A stretch of DNA of 64,000 nucleotides from Siphonodentalium dalli (taxonomy: Eukaryota; Mollusca; Scaphopoda; Gadilida; Siphonodentaliidae): positions 47,163,549 through 47,227,548 of the forward strand of contig CP136067.1 of assembly GCA_032622095.1 (NCBI GenBank). Direction: 5' to 3'. The position numbers and the translations under genes were made by a program. Each line of letters starts with the position of its first letter. Within the stretch, counting starts at the first letter, position 1. The notes beneath the pieces are model-generated. The model was not told the DNA's origin. It did not search any database and saw only the letters and a program-made list of their open reading frames with translations. Shown one piece after another: positions 24,121 to 36,100 of this stretch.

Positions 24121-25563
24121 TATGCGGACATATTGGCCACAGTGTCGAAGGCCGCTAATTATGTTAGTGAATAGATTTTCTTGAAAATTTGAGAGAGCAA
24201 AACAGAAAAGACTATTGAAATAATTCGCTAAAAATTGGTAAATGGTTAGATCTGGGAAAACCGACTGACGTCGGGTGGGTAAATATTCCTTCTTCGTATG
24301 TTTTACATTGAGAAACACAGTATTCGCAAATTATATGCGTGAAAATTCTTTCCCATTCGGTCCGGTTTTGGTGATACCCTCCGGGTCGGTGATACCAGGT
24401 ACACGGGGTGTAATTTGCAATCCTAAAATTATATTTCTTTATGGGTCAAATTTGATAACTCATTTTGGTGTAGATCATACCGCAAAGCTCTACTGAATGT
24501 GGTTACGCCCATACATTCACATAATATTCCACCTGTTCATTTAAAGCCTGGGAAGTTTTTTTATTTTCTGCATGACGAGAAATTTATAACATTGAAAAAA
24601 GCAACGCATGTAATATATTTCTTTATTAAAACCTGTCCAACAGTTCAGATGCCGCTTCTGGTGTATACTCATAAGCAAATTGCCTTTACTTGACTGACCT
24701 CTTGGTGCAGGATTGACTAGACTATGGAGCCTTTATTCAGCGTCAGAGGCGCCTGTGGCCCCTTTGTGCGATAGGAGCATGCGACACCTTTGCGCACACT
24801 TTTATCATTTGAACATTTTAATTTAAAAAACAACAACATTTAATTAAATTTAAAACAAACACAAATTAATTTACATTTTGTTTCTTCTTAGATTCAACTC
24901 CTTTCTCAATTTAACAATACTATATTTTCTTTCTTTTTTTTAATATCATTTTTCTTATTTTTAAAATAAAATTTTGAAAACCTGACGCTGTTATACCATC
25001 CTCCTTGTTACACTGAGTCACCACACATAATTTGATTGAAATCGGTCAAGGGTCTGGGAGAAAAGTTTTGAACAGACAAACGGACAGACAGATAGATAGA
25101 CATTTCGTATACTCTTTTGTATAAACATATATACATGTAAATACACAACATTTTGTGTTTTCGTGTAAACCATCTTGCAGAAAATCAATCACAAACAAAG
25201 TGATTAACAGCACGTGAATCTCGTGTTGAGAGACATGCCATTTGCAAGATTGATTTAAACCCAGAATGATACCGGATTAGTGGTTCATAAGCGATACCTG
25301 TTTCTCATTGAAATAAATCCCATGAGCGTGCACGCATTCGCGATAATTAATGGCGTGTCAATAAGCGTAATATCGGCCTGCATTCTGGTCCAATTGGTAA
25401 CAGGGTAGTTTTACTGCATGCTCATATCACCGAATACAGTTGTCAATTAGCTGGCCACTGAACGACAAAAACGCCCCATTAGTCCCGGTTTGGCTGGACC
25501 ACCAATGTAGGTTTAAACCAGGTTTAAACTCGGAGGTTTAAACCGGAGATGACGAATCCGGCC

Positions 25564-25830
25564 ATAATGTCTGAAATATACTGTAAGCTATTTAACGCCA
25601 TTTTAGACAAAGCTACATGTATATGTTGTTTCCCATCTAGATGGACCAAGGATATGATTCAGCCAATTTATAAACTAAAGGGTAACACGAATATCCCCGA
25701 TTCATACAGAGGGATAACCCTTCTACATCCATGCCTGAATAATCGACTCACATAATTTTATGGGGTCATACTAAACCAGTTTCAGGCAGGATTCCGACAA
25801 CCGACAATCTATTCATTATGAAAGGTCTTA
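25564..25830 (+). pseudogene. Decayed LINE, part 2 of 3 (start of RT)
   Basis: Plus-strand reading gives MSEIYCKLFNAILDKA, SRWTKDMIQPIYKLKG and DSYRGITLL, the usual block order at the start of LINE RT domains. Then QAGFR..TDNLFIMKGL is cut at 25830 by the MITE cluster. The frame is broken around 25610-25640 and 25755. Confidence 0.75.
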
Positions 25831-26658
25831 GGCCCGTTCCAAACGACGGATTTTTGTCGACTCGAATCTAATTGTATTAAATCCGTCGGTGGTGCGACTG
25901 CGGTCAATTTTGTTTCAGACGGACGCATCTTCGTCGCGTCGAATCTAATACATCGGTCGATTTATTTAAAGGTGGATTCCCGGTTACCGTCACAAAATGG
26001 ACACGCGTAGATATAGAGGCCTATATATACCGGTATACATCAGAGACTACCACCCCTATTCCTTACAATAAGGAATATCGGTCTATATGAATTATTATAA
26101 ATCAGTTGCTACAACCCCTACCCCTTATACCGGTATATATGAATTATTATAAATAATTGATACTATATCCATTATATAATAAAAAAAATTTAAGATGTGT
26201 CAGTGACATGCCATGTTCGTTGATAAATCAAACTACCAAAATAATTATAATTTGCACAACGGTTACCTAAGCAATGCTTATAGAAATATCTTTCTTTATA
26301 ACAAAGAGAGCGTGCGACAAATGACGTCATGTGGGTTTTTCCGCAGATAAGGGGAACCCCCTAATTATTATACCATTATCATATCAGTATCATATCATTT
26401 GCATTCGTTACTTCGGCAACTTTCGGCTCTTCTCGTCACATGTATTAGATTCGAGTCGTCAAAAATCCGTCGTTTGAAACCAAGACGGATTTCAGACGCA
26501 TCACCGACGAAGATTCGTATGAATTGGACGGAGATTCGTCTGTGATGCGTCTGACACGGATCTAATTGTTTCAAACGTCGCATTTTTGACGCATTTAATA
26601 CAATTGTGGGTCTGGTATTAGATTCGAGTCGACAAAAATCCGTCGTTTGGAACGGGCC
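25831..26658 (+). mobile_element. Harbinger-like MITE, copy 1
   Basis: Inverted termini GGCCCGTTCCAAACGACGG bound the 828-bp unit. It is preceded by TTA (25828-25830) and followed by TAA (26659-26661). The interior has the ACCGGTATATATGAATTATT minisatellite (about two units) and a perfect TGACGTCA at 26322-26329. Three-base TWA duplications and GGCC ends fit PIF/Harbinger. Confidence 0.8.
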
Positions 26659-26661
26659 TAA

Positions 26662-28015
26662 GGCCCGTTCCAAACGACGGATTTTTGTCGACTCGAATTT
26701 AATTGTATTAAATCCGTCGGTGATGCGTCTGCGGTCGATTTTGTTGCAGACGGACGCATCTTTGTCGCGTCGAATCTAATACATCGGTCGATTTATTTAA
26801 AAGTGGATTCCCGGTTACCGTCACCAAATGGTCACGCTTAGATATAGAGGCCTATATATACCGGTATGTTATACATATATATACTAAAATACAGTATAAA
26901 TTATGTATATATATATATATATATATTTGTATATACATGCGTGACTGCAGCGCGAATATTTGTGCTCGTGTATATGAGGATGTATATAGTACATACAGAT
27001 ATATAATAGACTATAATAGGCGCTACAAATAAATGTTATATCGTGCAACCAAGTGCCATCTATGTGTATACCATGCATGTAAATACCGGTATATACAAGA
27101 ATTATTATAAATCATAGGCTACTACCCTATATCCTTTATAATAAGGAATACCGGTATCTATGAATATTATAAATCATAGGCTACTATCCCTACCACTCGT
27201 AATAAGTAATACCGGTATATATAAATTATTATAAATCATAGGCTACCACTCTGCCCCTTATAATAAGTAATACCGGAATATATGAATTATTATAAATAAG
27301 AGGTTACCACCCATATACCCTCATAACAAGTAATGCCGGTATATATGAATTATTATAAATCAGTAGTACCACCTCTACCCCTTATAATAAGCAATACCGG
27401 TATATATTAATTATTATATACATCAGAAATTACCACCCTATCCCTTACAATAAGGAATATCGGTCTATATGAATTATTATAAATCAGTTGCTACAACCCA
27501 TATCTCTTATACCGGTATATATATGAATTATTATAAACCATTGATACTATATCCATTATAAGATGTGAGTCAGTGACATACCATGTTCGTTGAGAAATCA
27601 ATCTACCATAATAATTACAATTTTCAAAATGTTACCTAAGCAATTCTTATAGATATATCTTTCTTTATAACAAAGAGAGCTTGCGAAAAATGACGTCATG
27701 TGGGTATTTCCGCAGATAAGGGGAACTCCCTCATTATTATACCATTATCATATCATTTGCATTCGTTATTCGGCAACTTTCGGCTCTTCTCGTCACATGT
27801 ATTAGATTCGAGTCGACAAAAATCCGTCGTTTGAAACCAAGACGGATTTCAGACGCATCACCGACGAAGATTCGTCTGAATTGGACGGAGATTCGTCTGT
27901 GGTGCGTCTGACACGGATCTAATTGTTTCAAACGTCGCATTTTTGACGCATTTAATACAATTGTGGGTCTGGTATTAGATTCGAGTCGACAAAAATCCGT
28001 CGTTTGGAACGGGCC
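26662..28015 (+). mobile_element. Harbinger-like MITE, copy 2
   Basis: Same inverted ends as copy 1, but 1354 bp because the ~60-bp ACCGGTAT...ATTATTATAAATCA minisatellite has expanded to about eight units (about 27080-27540). TGACGTCA lies at 27691-27698. It abuts copy 1 through a single TAA and abuts copy 3 directly in head-on orientation. Confidence 0.8.
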
Positions 28016-29330
28016 GTGTCAGACGCACCACAGACGAATCTCCGTCCAATTCAGACGAATCTTCGTCGGTGATGCGTCTGAAATCCGTCTTGGTTTCAAA
28101 CGACGGATTTTTGTCGACTCGAATCTAATACATGTGACGAGAAGAGCCGAAAGTTGCCGAAAAAAACGAATGCAAATGATATGATAATGATATGATAATG
28201 GTATAATAATGAGGGAATTCCCCTTATCTGCGGAAATACCCACATGACGTCATTTGTCGCACGCTCTCTTTGTTATAAAGAAAGATATATCTATAAGAAT
28301 TGCTTAGGTAACATTGTGAAATTTGTAATTATTATGGTAGTTTGATTTCCCAACGAACATGGCATGTCACTGACGCACATCTTATAATGGATATAGTATC
28401 AATGATTTATAATAATTCATATATACCGGTATAAGGGATATGGGTTGTAGCAACTGATTTATAATAATTCATATAGACCGATATTCCTTATTGTAAGGGA
28501 TATAGGGGTGGTAGTCTCTGATGTATAATAATTAATATACACCGGTATTACTTATTATAAGGGGTATGGGTGGTACCACTGATTTATAATAATTCATATA
28601 TACCAACATTACTTGTTATGAGGGGTAATTGGGTGGTAACCTCTTATTTATAATAATTCATATATTCCGGTATTACTTATTATAAGGAGCAGAGTGGTAG
28701 CCTATGATTTATAATAATTTATACATACCGGTATTACTTAGTATGAGGGGTAGGGATAGTAGCCTATGATTTATAATAATTCATATATACCGGTATTCAT
28801 TATTATAAAGGATATAGGGTGGTAGCCTATGATTTATAATAATTAATATATTCCGGTATTCCTTATTATAAGGGGTAGGGGTGGTATAGTCTCTGATTTA
28901 TAACAATTATTGTATACCGGTATTTACATGCATGGTATACACATAGATGGTAATTGGTTTCACGATATATAACATTTATTTATAGCGCCTATTATAGTAT
29001 ATTATATATCTGTATGTACTATATACATCCTCATATACATGATCACATATATTCGCACTGCGGTTGCGCATATATAAATATATGCCTAATTTATACTGTA
29101 TTTTTGTATATATATGTATAACATATACCGGTATATATAGGCCTCTATATCTACGCGTGACCATTTTTTGACGGTAACCGGGAATCCACCTTTAAATAAA
29201 TCGACCGATGTATTAGATTCGACGCGACAAAGATGCGTCCGTCTGTAACAAAATCTACCGCAGACGCATCACCGACGGATCTAATACAATTAGATTCGAG
29301 TCGACAAAAATCCGTCGTTTGGAACGGGCC
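28016..29330 (-). mobile_element. Harbinger-like MITE, copy 3, inverted and end-truncated
   Basis: This is a reverse-complement copy of most of copy 2, with the minisatellite again expanded (about 28400-28920) and TGACGTCA at 28245-28252. It lacks roughly the last 100 bp of the element at the junction with copy 2. Its outer end GGAACGGGCC at 29330 is followed by TTA (29331-29333), matching the TTA before copy 1, so the whole cluster behaves as one insertion in the LINE. Confidence 0.8.
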
Positions 29331-29333
29331 TTA

Positions 29334-30270
29334 CTGACTTCTTTATTTTACAAGAGGAAAACAAATGTACTGCTGTTTTGACGATTTGAAGAAGGCATTT
29401 GACACAGTATGGCGGGAGGGCCTTTGGATTAAACTTATGACATCCAGTATATATATATATATTGAGATATACTTAGAATTATTCGTAGCATGTACGGAAA
29501 CATAAAATCTTGTGTAGTTCAGAAAAGCAAGCGGTCCGAATTTTTACTTGCAGCGCGGGCGTTAGACACCCATCTCCATTATTATTCTCGTTGTTCATAA
29601 TGACCTCGAGCCATTTCTCAAAGATTGTGCTATCGACGGTTAGAAACTCCCAGGCGATCTATTCACACAAAAACGAGTGTATATTATAATCATGTGTTTG
29701 TTGTATGGAGATGATACCGTTTTGTTTGCCGACAACCAGGCCAGTATGCAAAGGGCCCTCGATTCGTTTGGGATTATACATCGTCGTGGAAATAAACGTA
29801 ATTACTTTTTTTAAAGCAACCGCAAACAAAAATATATTGACGATTTGTTCCTAGATGGCAATAAAATAGAATATGTTGACACTGTGAATTATCTCGCAAT
29901 CGAATTATTTTACACAGGCAGATGTTACAAAGCAGTCAAAGCCTTATCGGTGGTTGGGGAATAAGGCGATATATGGGTTTTTAGGGAATAACAACAACCT
30001 AAATTTGACAAACGACCTATAATTATACCAATAACGCTTTTCGACAAAACTATAGAGCCAATTATTCTATAAGTGAAATATGGGGTACAGAAAACACATC
30101 AGAAATAGACAAAGTAATCCTGAGATGTTATAAACATATTCTTGAAAGGAAAATCAGCACACCCCCGTTCATGGTGTATGGAGAAATTGGCAGATGTCCA
30201 GTCAGTATCAGATGTAAGATGAGAATGATTCAATATTGGAACCGCATACTAAACGGCAAGTGTTCGCCTC
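29334..30270 (+). pseudogene. Decayed LINE, part 3 of 3 (RT core and C-terminus)
   Basis: Directly after the MITE cluster the coding resumes with RT motif A (YCCFDDLKKAFDTVWREGLW). Motif C follows near 29700 (LLYGDDTVLFAD), and a characteristic ORF2 C-terminal block EIGRCPVSIRCKMRMIQYW lies near 30180-30240. Several frameshifts and stops separate the blocks. Together with 17430-17700 and 25564-25830 this is one LINE, broken first by point decay and indels and by two separate insertions. Confidence 0.75.
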
Positions 30271-30274
30271 TATA

Positions 30275-30825
30275 GCGCGGGAACTTGATCTATTTTTCCT
30301 CAGATTGTGTAGCTGGGTAGGACGAACAAGGCGAAAACGTGATGCAATCGTCAAGGTTATTCTTTAAGGCGTTCATCACGGTAACAGTTTTGTTTACATA
30401 ACAATGTGTTTCACGTGCGAAAATTCGTTATTTGAGAACTATATCAATACTGAATATTAGAACGAAATTTATCTATTTCTCCATGTTCTTCTTAGTGATG
30501 CTGTTTTTACAGACTTTTATATATTTGCACATTTACCCACATTGCTAGCGCCTTGTGTCCCTTTAAATGGGACTCGTTTTCCTTTTAATTTCAGATTTAG
30601 TAATCGCATTTCTTAGTGTAATTTGAACTTGAATCAAACAATTGTTATGCACATTCGTGAACTATTGTTGTCGCTGGCTACTGTATAGCAGTCAGTATGC
30701 TATAATAAACATTTGAGAATGGATCAACCATCCTCGAGAAATAAATGGCTACCACCATATGAGAGAGAATGAATTGAACTTAAGGCTTTGTATGGGGCGG
30801 TTCCACATTAGAACTCGAAATCCAT
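30275..30825. other. No recognisable feature
   Basis: A/T-rich sequence following the LINE remnant. It may hold the LINE's 3' flank. No tail, ORF or repeat is identified. Confidence 0.4.
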
Positions 30826-30829
30826 CCGG

Positions 30830-31443
30830 TTTTACCAGATTTGACCTTGAATTGATCATTTTGAAGGTCAAGGTCAGGTCGGGGTCACGATTTGACCCGT
30901 CCAAAACACTCAGTGGACAAAAGTAACCCTATGTATAAACTTTCATCGAAATTCCATCAAAATTGGCGATTTGACCCTGAATTGACCCGATTTCAAGGTC
31001 AAGGTGATGTCGCACGGGCAAATGAATATGCTTATGAGACTCCCCATACGAAAGTACCCCAACATACCAAGTTTCATCGAAATCCCGTGATATTCGGGCG
31101 TTTGACCTTAAAATGACCAGATTTCAAGGTCAATGTCACGTCGCACGGGCAAATTAATAGGCCTATGCCACTCCCCGGCCGAAGGTATCCCCACATACCA
31201 AGTTTCATCGAAATCCCGTGATATTCGGGCGTTTGACCTTGATATGACCCGATTTCAAGGTCAAGATCACGTCGCACGGACAAATTAATAGGCCCATGCC
31301 ACCCCCCCCCCCCCCCCCCCCTCCCCAGCCGAAAATAACCTCACATACCAAGTTTCACCGAAATCGGCTCGACCGTTTTCGAGTTCATCGCGAACACACA
31401 CACAGACACACACACAGACAGATCTTCCAAAATATATAATAGA
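30830..31443 (-). mobile_element. Helitron-like element, minus strand
   Basis: Read on the minus strand it starts TCTATTATATATTTTGGAAG at 31443, continues through TGTGTGTC microsatellite, and carries the GTGACCTTGACCTTGAAATC units of the 228-824 element. Its 3' end is not clear. It directly follows, on the minus strand, a CTAG (31444-31447) that ends another element. Confidence 0.6.
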
Positions 31444-31560
31444 CTAGCAGGTTAGCCCACCACTGGCGGCAATAGTCAGAAACATGACAATTTTAATTGA
31501 ATTTTTTGTTTTTCAATGAGTTAATTTTTTTGTTTTTCAATGAGTTAATTGTGCCTTTTT
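31444..31560 (-). mobile_element. Helitron-like 3' end
   Basis: On the minus strand a CCGCCAGTGGTGGG hairpin is followed by CTAACCTG and CTAG at 31444. The preceding sequence (TTTTCAATGAGTTAATT on plus) recurs at 33030-33088, next to the left end of the fold-back element, where the related end reads CTAG at 32927. Confidence 0.55.
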
Positions 31561-31699
31561 AATTTTTTAATTGAATTTTTTTTTTTTTTATTTGACCCGA
31601 TTTTTTTTTTTTTTCAAGGAGTTAATTGTGCCTTTTTAATTTTGTTTTTCAATTTTACCCGATTTTTTTGGGTTTTTCAATGAACCCGTCCATGACACT

Positions 31700-31925
31700 T
31701 CCCGTATTTAGCAAGTTTGAGCTCAATCGGTTCGAGTCTATAAAGGACACACACATATATATGACACTTCCCGTAGGTAGCAAGTTTGAGCTCAATCGGC
31801 ATTCCCTGGAATTTCCCAGTCAATATTTAGCAAGTTTGAGCTCAATCGGTTCGAGTCTATAAAGGACACACTCATATATATGACACTTCCCGTAGGTAGC
31901 AAGTTTGAGCTCAATCGGCATTCCC
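31700..31925. repeat. GCAAGTTTGAGCTCAATCGG tandem repeat
   Basis: The 20-base word recurs near 31709, 31780, 31831 and 31902 with CATATATATGACACTTCCCG spacers, giving about 120-bp double units. Similar wording elsewhere in the window is part of Helitron-like cores. Confidence 0.7.
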
Positions 31926-32073
31926 TGTTTTGGTACATATATAGAGACCAATTGTCCATCGGCTGTCATGTGTAGTAAAGATGTGTTATAAGCCGACATT
32001 GCCGTGGTGATGCCCGTTCCTACACGCGTTTTCGATTCTATGAAGTACCCACATATGTACACACATACACACA

Positions 32074-32076
<3 letters not shown>

Positions 32077-32131
<55 letters not shown>
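32077..32131. repeat. (AT)n microsatellite
   Basis: Uninterrupted TA repeat of about 55 bases at the start of a tract that recurs at 52590. ORFs crossing it read poly-YI and are artefacts. Confidence 0.95.
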
Positions 32132-32134
<3 letters not shown>

Positions 32135-32930
32135 GGAAGTCTCAAATTATATAGTAGATTGGCAGATTCCAGTAGCTTTATAACGGTATATCCAGGTATA
32201 TCAGGGGAGAAATCTGATGGTATATTCGTGATTATCTGGGATGATTTCGGTATATACCTAAGGTATATACTGTAAAAACAAAGCGCGCCACACTCACGTA
32301 CCAAGTTTCGTCCCGATCGGTCGAGGTGTTGGTATCTGATGCAAAAGACGAAATTGTGAGTGTTGGTCAATAGTCCCCGTGGTGAACCCCAACGCGACGT
32401 AAACATGTGTTGCGTTCTAAAAATAGGAAAGCACTTTCTCTCTGCATAATAAATTTCGAGCGATAACGTTTGCGTAAATACGAAATTGTGAGTGTTGGTT
32501 TGTAACCGGGATTTCTGAGAAGCATTATGCCTATAACTACCCCCCCCCCCCCCTAAGCCCTGACCTAAGTGTCATACATACTATAACAATGCTGTTGTAA
32601 GAGTACTACATCCAATAAATCTCCCCGCATAGGAAATGCAGTCAATGTTCCCGTATAACTCTGCAGATGCTAATAACGTTGAATGGGAAACAGACGCTCT
32701 TTATAGAGATGCGTCAAAAACAAACGCTCATTAAATAATCACTTGATTAACCCCCGCCGTGCCTTTGCGGTGATTTGGGAGTGGATAAAGGGTGCTCTGA
32801 GCTTCTCCAAAACGCGACCACGACGATTCCCGTGGTATTTTACCTTTATATAGGAAGTTTGGTCCCGATCGGTCAACCCGTTTTCGATTCTATGAAGTAC
32901 ACACATATATATATATACGTATAGTACTAG
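32132..32930. repeat. Dispersed ~800-bp repeat, copy 1
   Basis: It matches 52639-53270 in the same orientation (TACGGAAGTCTCAAATTATA, GATTATCTGGGATGATTTCGG, CGAGCGATAACGTTTG, CCGCCGTGCCTTTGCGGTGA). This copy has an extra ~130-bp block near 32290-32430. A CTAG at 32927-32930 preceded on the minus strand by a GCCGCCAGTGGCGGGC hairpin marks a Helitron-like 3' end. Confidence 0.75.
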
Positions 32931-33092
32931 CAGGTTAGCCCGCCACTGGCGGCATTCGTCCCATGGCTTTGTTCGAAAAAGCAATTGCAACAGGTTCCGA
33001 GACACTTGTGCTGCATTTGCAGCAAATTTCGGCAATAGTCAGAAACATGACAATTTTAATTAAATTTTTTGTTTTTCAATGAGTTAATTATT

Positions 33093-33125
33093 TTAACAAC
33101 ATGTTCACAAGGTTAACCCCTTTTG
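33093..33125 (+). repeat. Left terminal inverted repeat of the fold-back element
   Basis: 33 bases identical in reverse complement to 46367-46399. It includes an internal GGTTAACC palindrome. Identity stops exactly at TTAA on the outside. Confidence 0.9.
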
Positions 33126-36100
33126 GACATAATACATTATGCTATCATGATCTAACTGCAAATAGGCTACCCTTTTCCGTATAAGGCCATACAAACTTAA
33201 CAATTGTTAGTTAATAAGTAACCGCATTTATCGCTATATGAGGGAAAGGGTGCCCGATTTTCACAAATAAACGCGCACAATGTTAAGCACAATGTGAACC
33301 AATCACGACCTATTCCAATACATAATGCACTCCACTATCATCATATAACTGCAAATAGGCTGTCTTTTACCGTACAAGGCCATAACAACTTAATAATTGT
33401 TTGTTAATAAGTACCCCGCATTTATAGCAATACACGGGAAAAGGGCACCCGATTGCCACACATAAATGCGCACATACTAAAGAAACAGGGCCAATGGTCA
33501 TGGCCTATTCCAATACATAATACTTTACGCTATCACGATCTAACTGCAATTAGGCTGCCCTTTGCCGTATAAGGCCATACAAACTTAACAAAGTAAACAC
33601 ATTTATAGCTGTATGCGGGAAAAGAGCAACCGTTTCCCACACAAAAATGTGCACAACGAAAGGCCCCCTGGGTACCTATCACGACCTCTTCTAATACCTA
33701 ATGCACTACTATATCATCGTGATTTAACAGCAAATAGGCTGTCTTTTACCGTATGAGGCGATAATAACTTTACAATTGTTTGTTAATACGTAACCGCATT
33801 TATAGCTATATGCGGGAAAAGGGCATTTGATTGCCACACAAAAATGCGCACATACTAAAGAAACAGGGCCACTTATCATGACATATTCTCATACATAATA
33901 CTTTACGCTATCACGATCTAACTGCAATTAGGCTGCCCTTTGTCGTATAAGGCCATACCAACTTAACAAATTAACCGCATTTATCGCTAATTGTGGGAAA
34001 AGGGCACCCGATTTCCACACAAAAATGCGCACACACTAAAGCAACAGGGTCACTTATCGTGACCTATTCTGATACATAATACATTATGCTACCATGATCT
34101 AACTGCAATTAGGCTGCCCTTTGTCGTATAAGGCCATACAAACTTAACAATTGTTAGTTAATAAGTAACCGCATTTGTCGCTATATGCGAGAAAATGGCA
34201 CCCGATTGCTACACAAAAATGCGCACACACTAAAGCAACAGGGTCACTTATCGTGACCTCTTCTGATACATAATGCATTATGTTATCATGATTTAACTGC
34301 AAATAGGATGCCCTTTTCCGTATAAGGCCATACAAACTTAACAATTGTTTGTTAATAAGTACCCGCATTTATAGCTATATGCGAGACAATGGCACCCGAT
34401 TGCCACACATAAATGCAACAGGGCCACTGGTCATGGCCTATTCTGATACATAATACTTTACGCTATCACGATCTAACTGCAATTAGACTGCCCTTTGCCG
34501 TATAAGGCCATACAAACTTAACAAAGTAACCATATTTATAGCTGCATGCGGGAAAAGGTCAACCGATTTCCACACAAAAATGCGCACATGCTAAACAAAC
34601 AGGGCCACTTATCATGACCTATTCTGAAACATAATACATTATGCTAGCATGGTCTAACTGCAAATAGGCTGCCTATTTCCGTATAAGGCCATACAAACTT
34701 AACAATTGTTTGTTAATAAGTAACCGCATTTATCACTATATGAGGGAAAGGGTGCCAGATTTTCACAAATAAATGCGCACAAAGTAAGGCACCCTGCGTA
34801 CCAATCACGACATATTCCAATGCATAATGCACTACACTATCATCATCTAACTGCAAATAGGCTCTCTTGTACCGTACAAGGCCATAACAACTTAACAATT
34901 GTTCGTTAATAAGTATCCGCATTTATAGCTATATGAGTGAAAAGGGCACCCGATTTCCTCACAAAAATGCGCACATACTAAAGCAACAGGGCCACTGTTC
35001 ATGACACATTCTGATACATAAAACCATACGCTATCACGAGCTGACTGCAAATAGGCTGTTTTCCCCGTATAAGTCCATACAAACTTAACAAAGTAACCGC
35101 ATTTATCGCTAATTGAAGTAAAAAAGGGCATCCGATTGCCACACACAAATGCGCACATACTAAAGCAACAGGATCACATATCATGACCTATTCTGATACA
35201 TAATACATTATGCTATCATGATCTAACTGCAAATAGGCTGCTCTTTTCTGTATAAGGCCATACAAACTTAACAATTGTTTGTTAATAAGTACCCGCTTTT
35301 ATAGCTATATGCGAGAAAATGGCACCCGATTGCTCCACAAAAATGCGCACACACTAAAGCAACAGGGTCACTTATCGTGACCTCTTCTGATACATAATAC
35401 ATTATGCTATCATGATCAAACTGCAATTAGGCTGCCCTTAGCCGTATAAGGCCATACAAACTTAACAATTGTTAGTTAATAAGTAACCGCATTTGTCGCT
35501 ATATGAGGGAAAAGGGCACCCGATTGCCACACAAACATGCGCACATACTAAAGCAACAGGGTCACTTATCATGACCTATTCTGATACATAATACATTATG
35601 CTATCATGATCTGACTGCAATTAAGCTGCCCTTTGTCGTATAAGGCCATACAAACTTAACAAAGTAACCGCATTTATCGCTAATTGAAGTAAAAAAGGGC
35701 ATCCGATTGCCACACACAAATGCGCACATACTAAAGCAACAGGATAACATATCATGACCTATTCTGATACATAATACATTATGCTATCATGATCTAACTG
35801 CAAATAGGCTGCTCTTTTCTGTATAAGGCCATACAAACTTAACAATTGTTTGTTAATAAGTACCCGCTTTTATAGCTATATGCGAGAAAATGGCACCCGA
35901 TTTCCACACACAAATGCGCTCATACTAAAGCAACAGGGTCACTTACCATGACCTGCTCTGATACATAATACATTATGCTATCATGATTTAACTGCAAATA
36001 GGCTGCCCTTTTCCGTATAAGACCATAAAAACTTAACAATTGTTTGTTAATAAGTACCCGAATTTATAGCTATATGTAGGAAAAGGGCACCCGATTGCCA

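Larger units (their letters stand above)
17701..25563. mobile_element. 7.86-kb terminal-inverted-repeat element inserted in a LINE
   Basis: The left end GGCCCGATTCGTCATCTCC and the right end (reverse complement GGCCGGATTCGTCATCTCC) are inverted copies extending through GGTTTAAACCT. Both ends are flanked by ATA (17698-17700 and 25564-25566), a 3-bp duplication, and the interrupted LINE reads across the empty site. At least seven GTTTAAAC palindromes cluster within ~300 bp of the left end and ~60 bp of the right end, like subterminal transposase-binding repeats. A TGGTCCAGCC word is also mirrored at both ends. No transposase is readable inside; the interior is anonymous DNA with nested repeats, so it is a large non-autonomous copy. 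GGCC ends and a 3-bp duplication suggest PIF/Harbinger-like mobilisation, with ATA unusual for that group. Confidence 0.7.

Noticed and set aside
32038-32406. ORFs reading poly-YI through (AT)n runs here and at 52567-52989
   Set aside because: Microsatellite translation artefacts.
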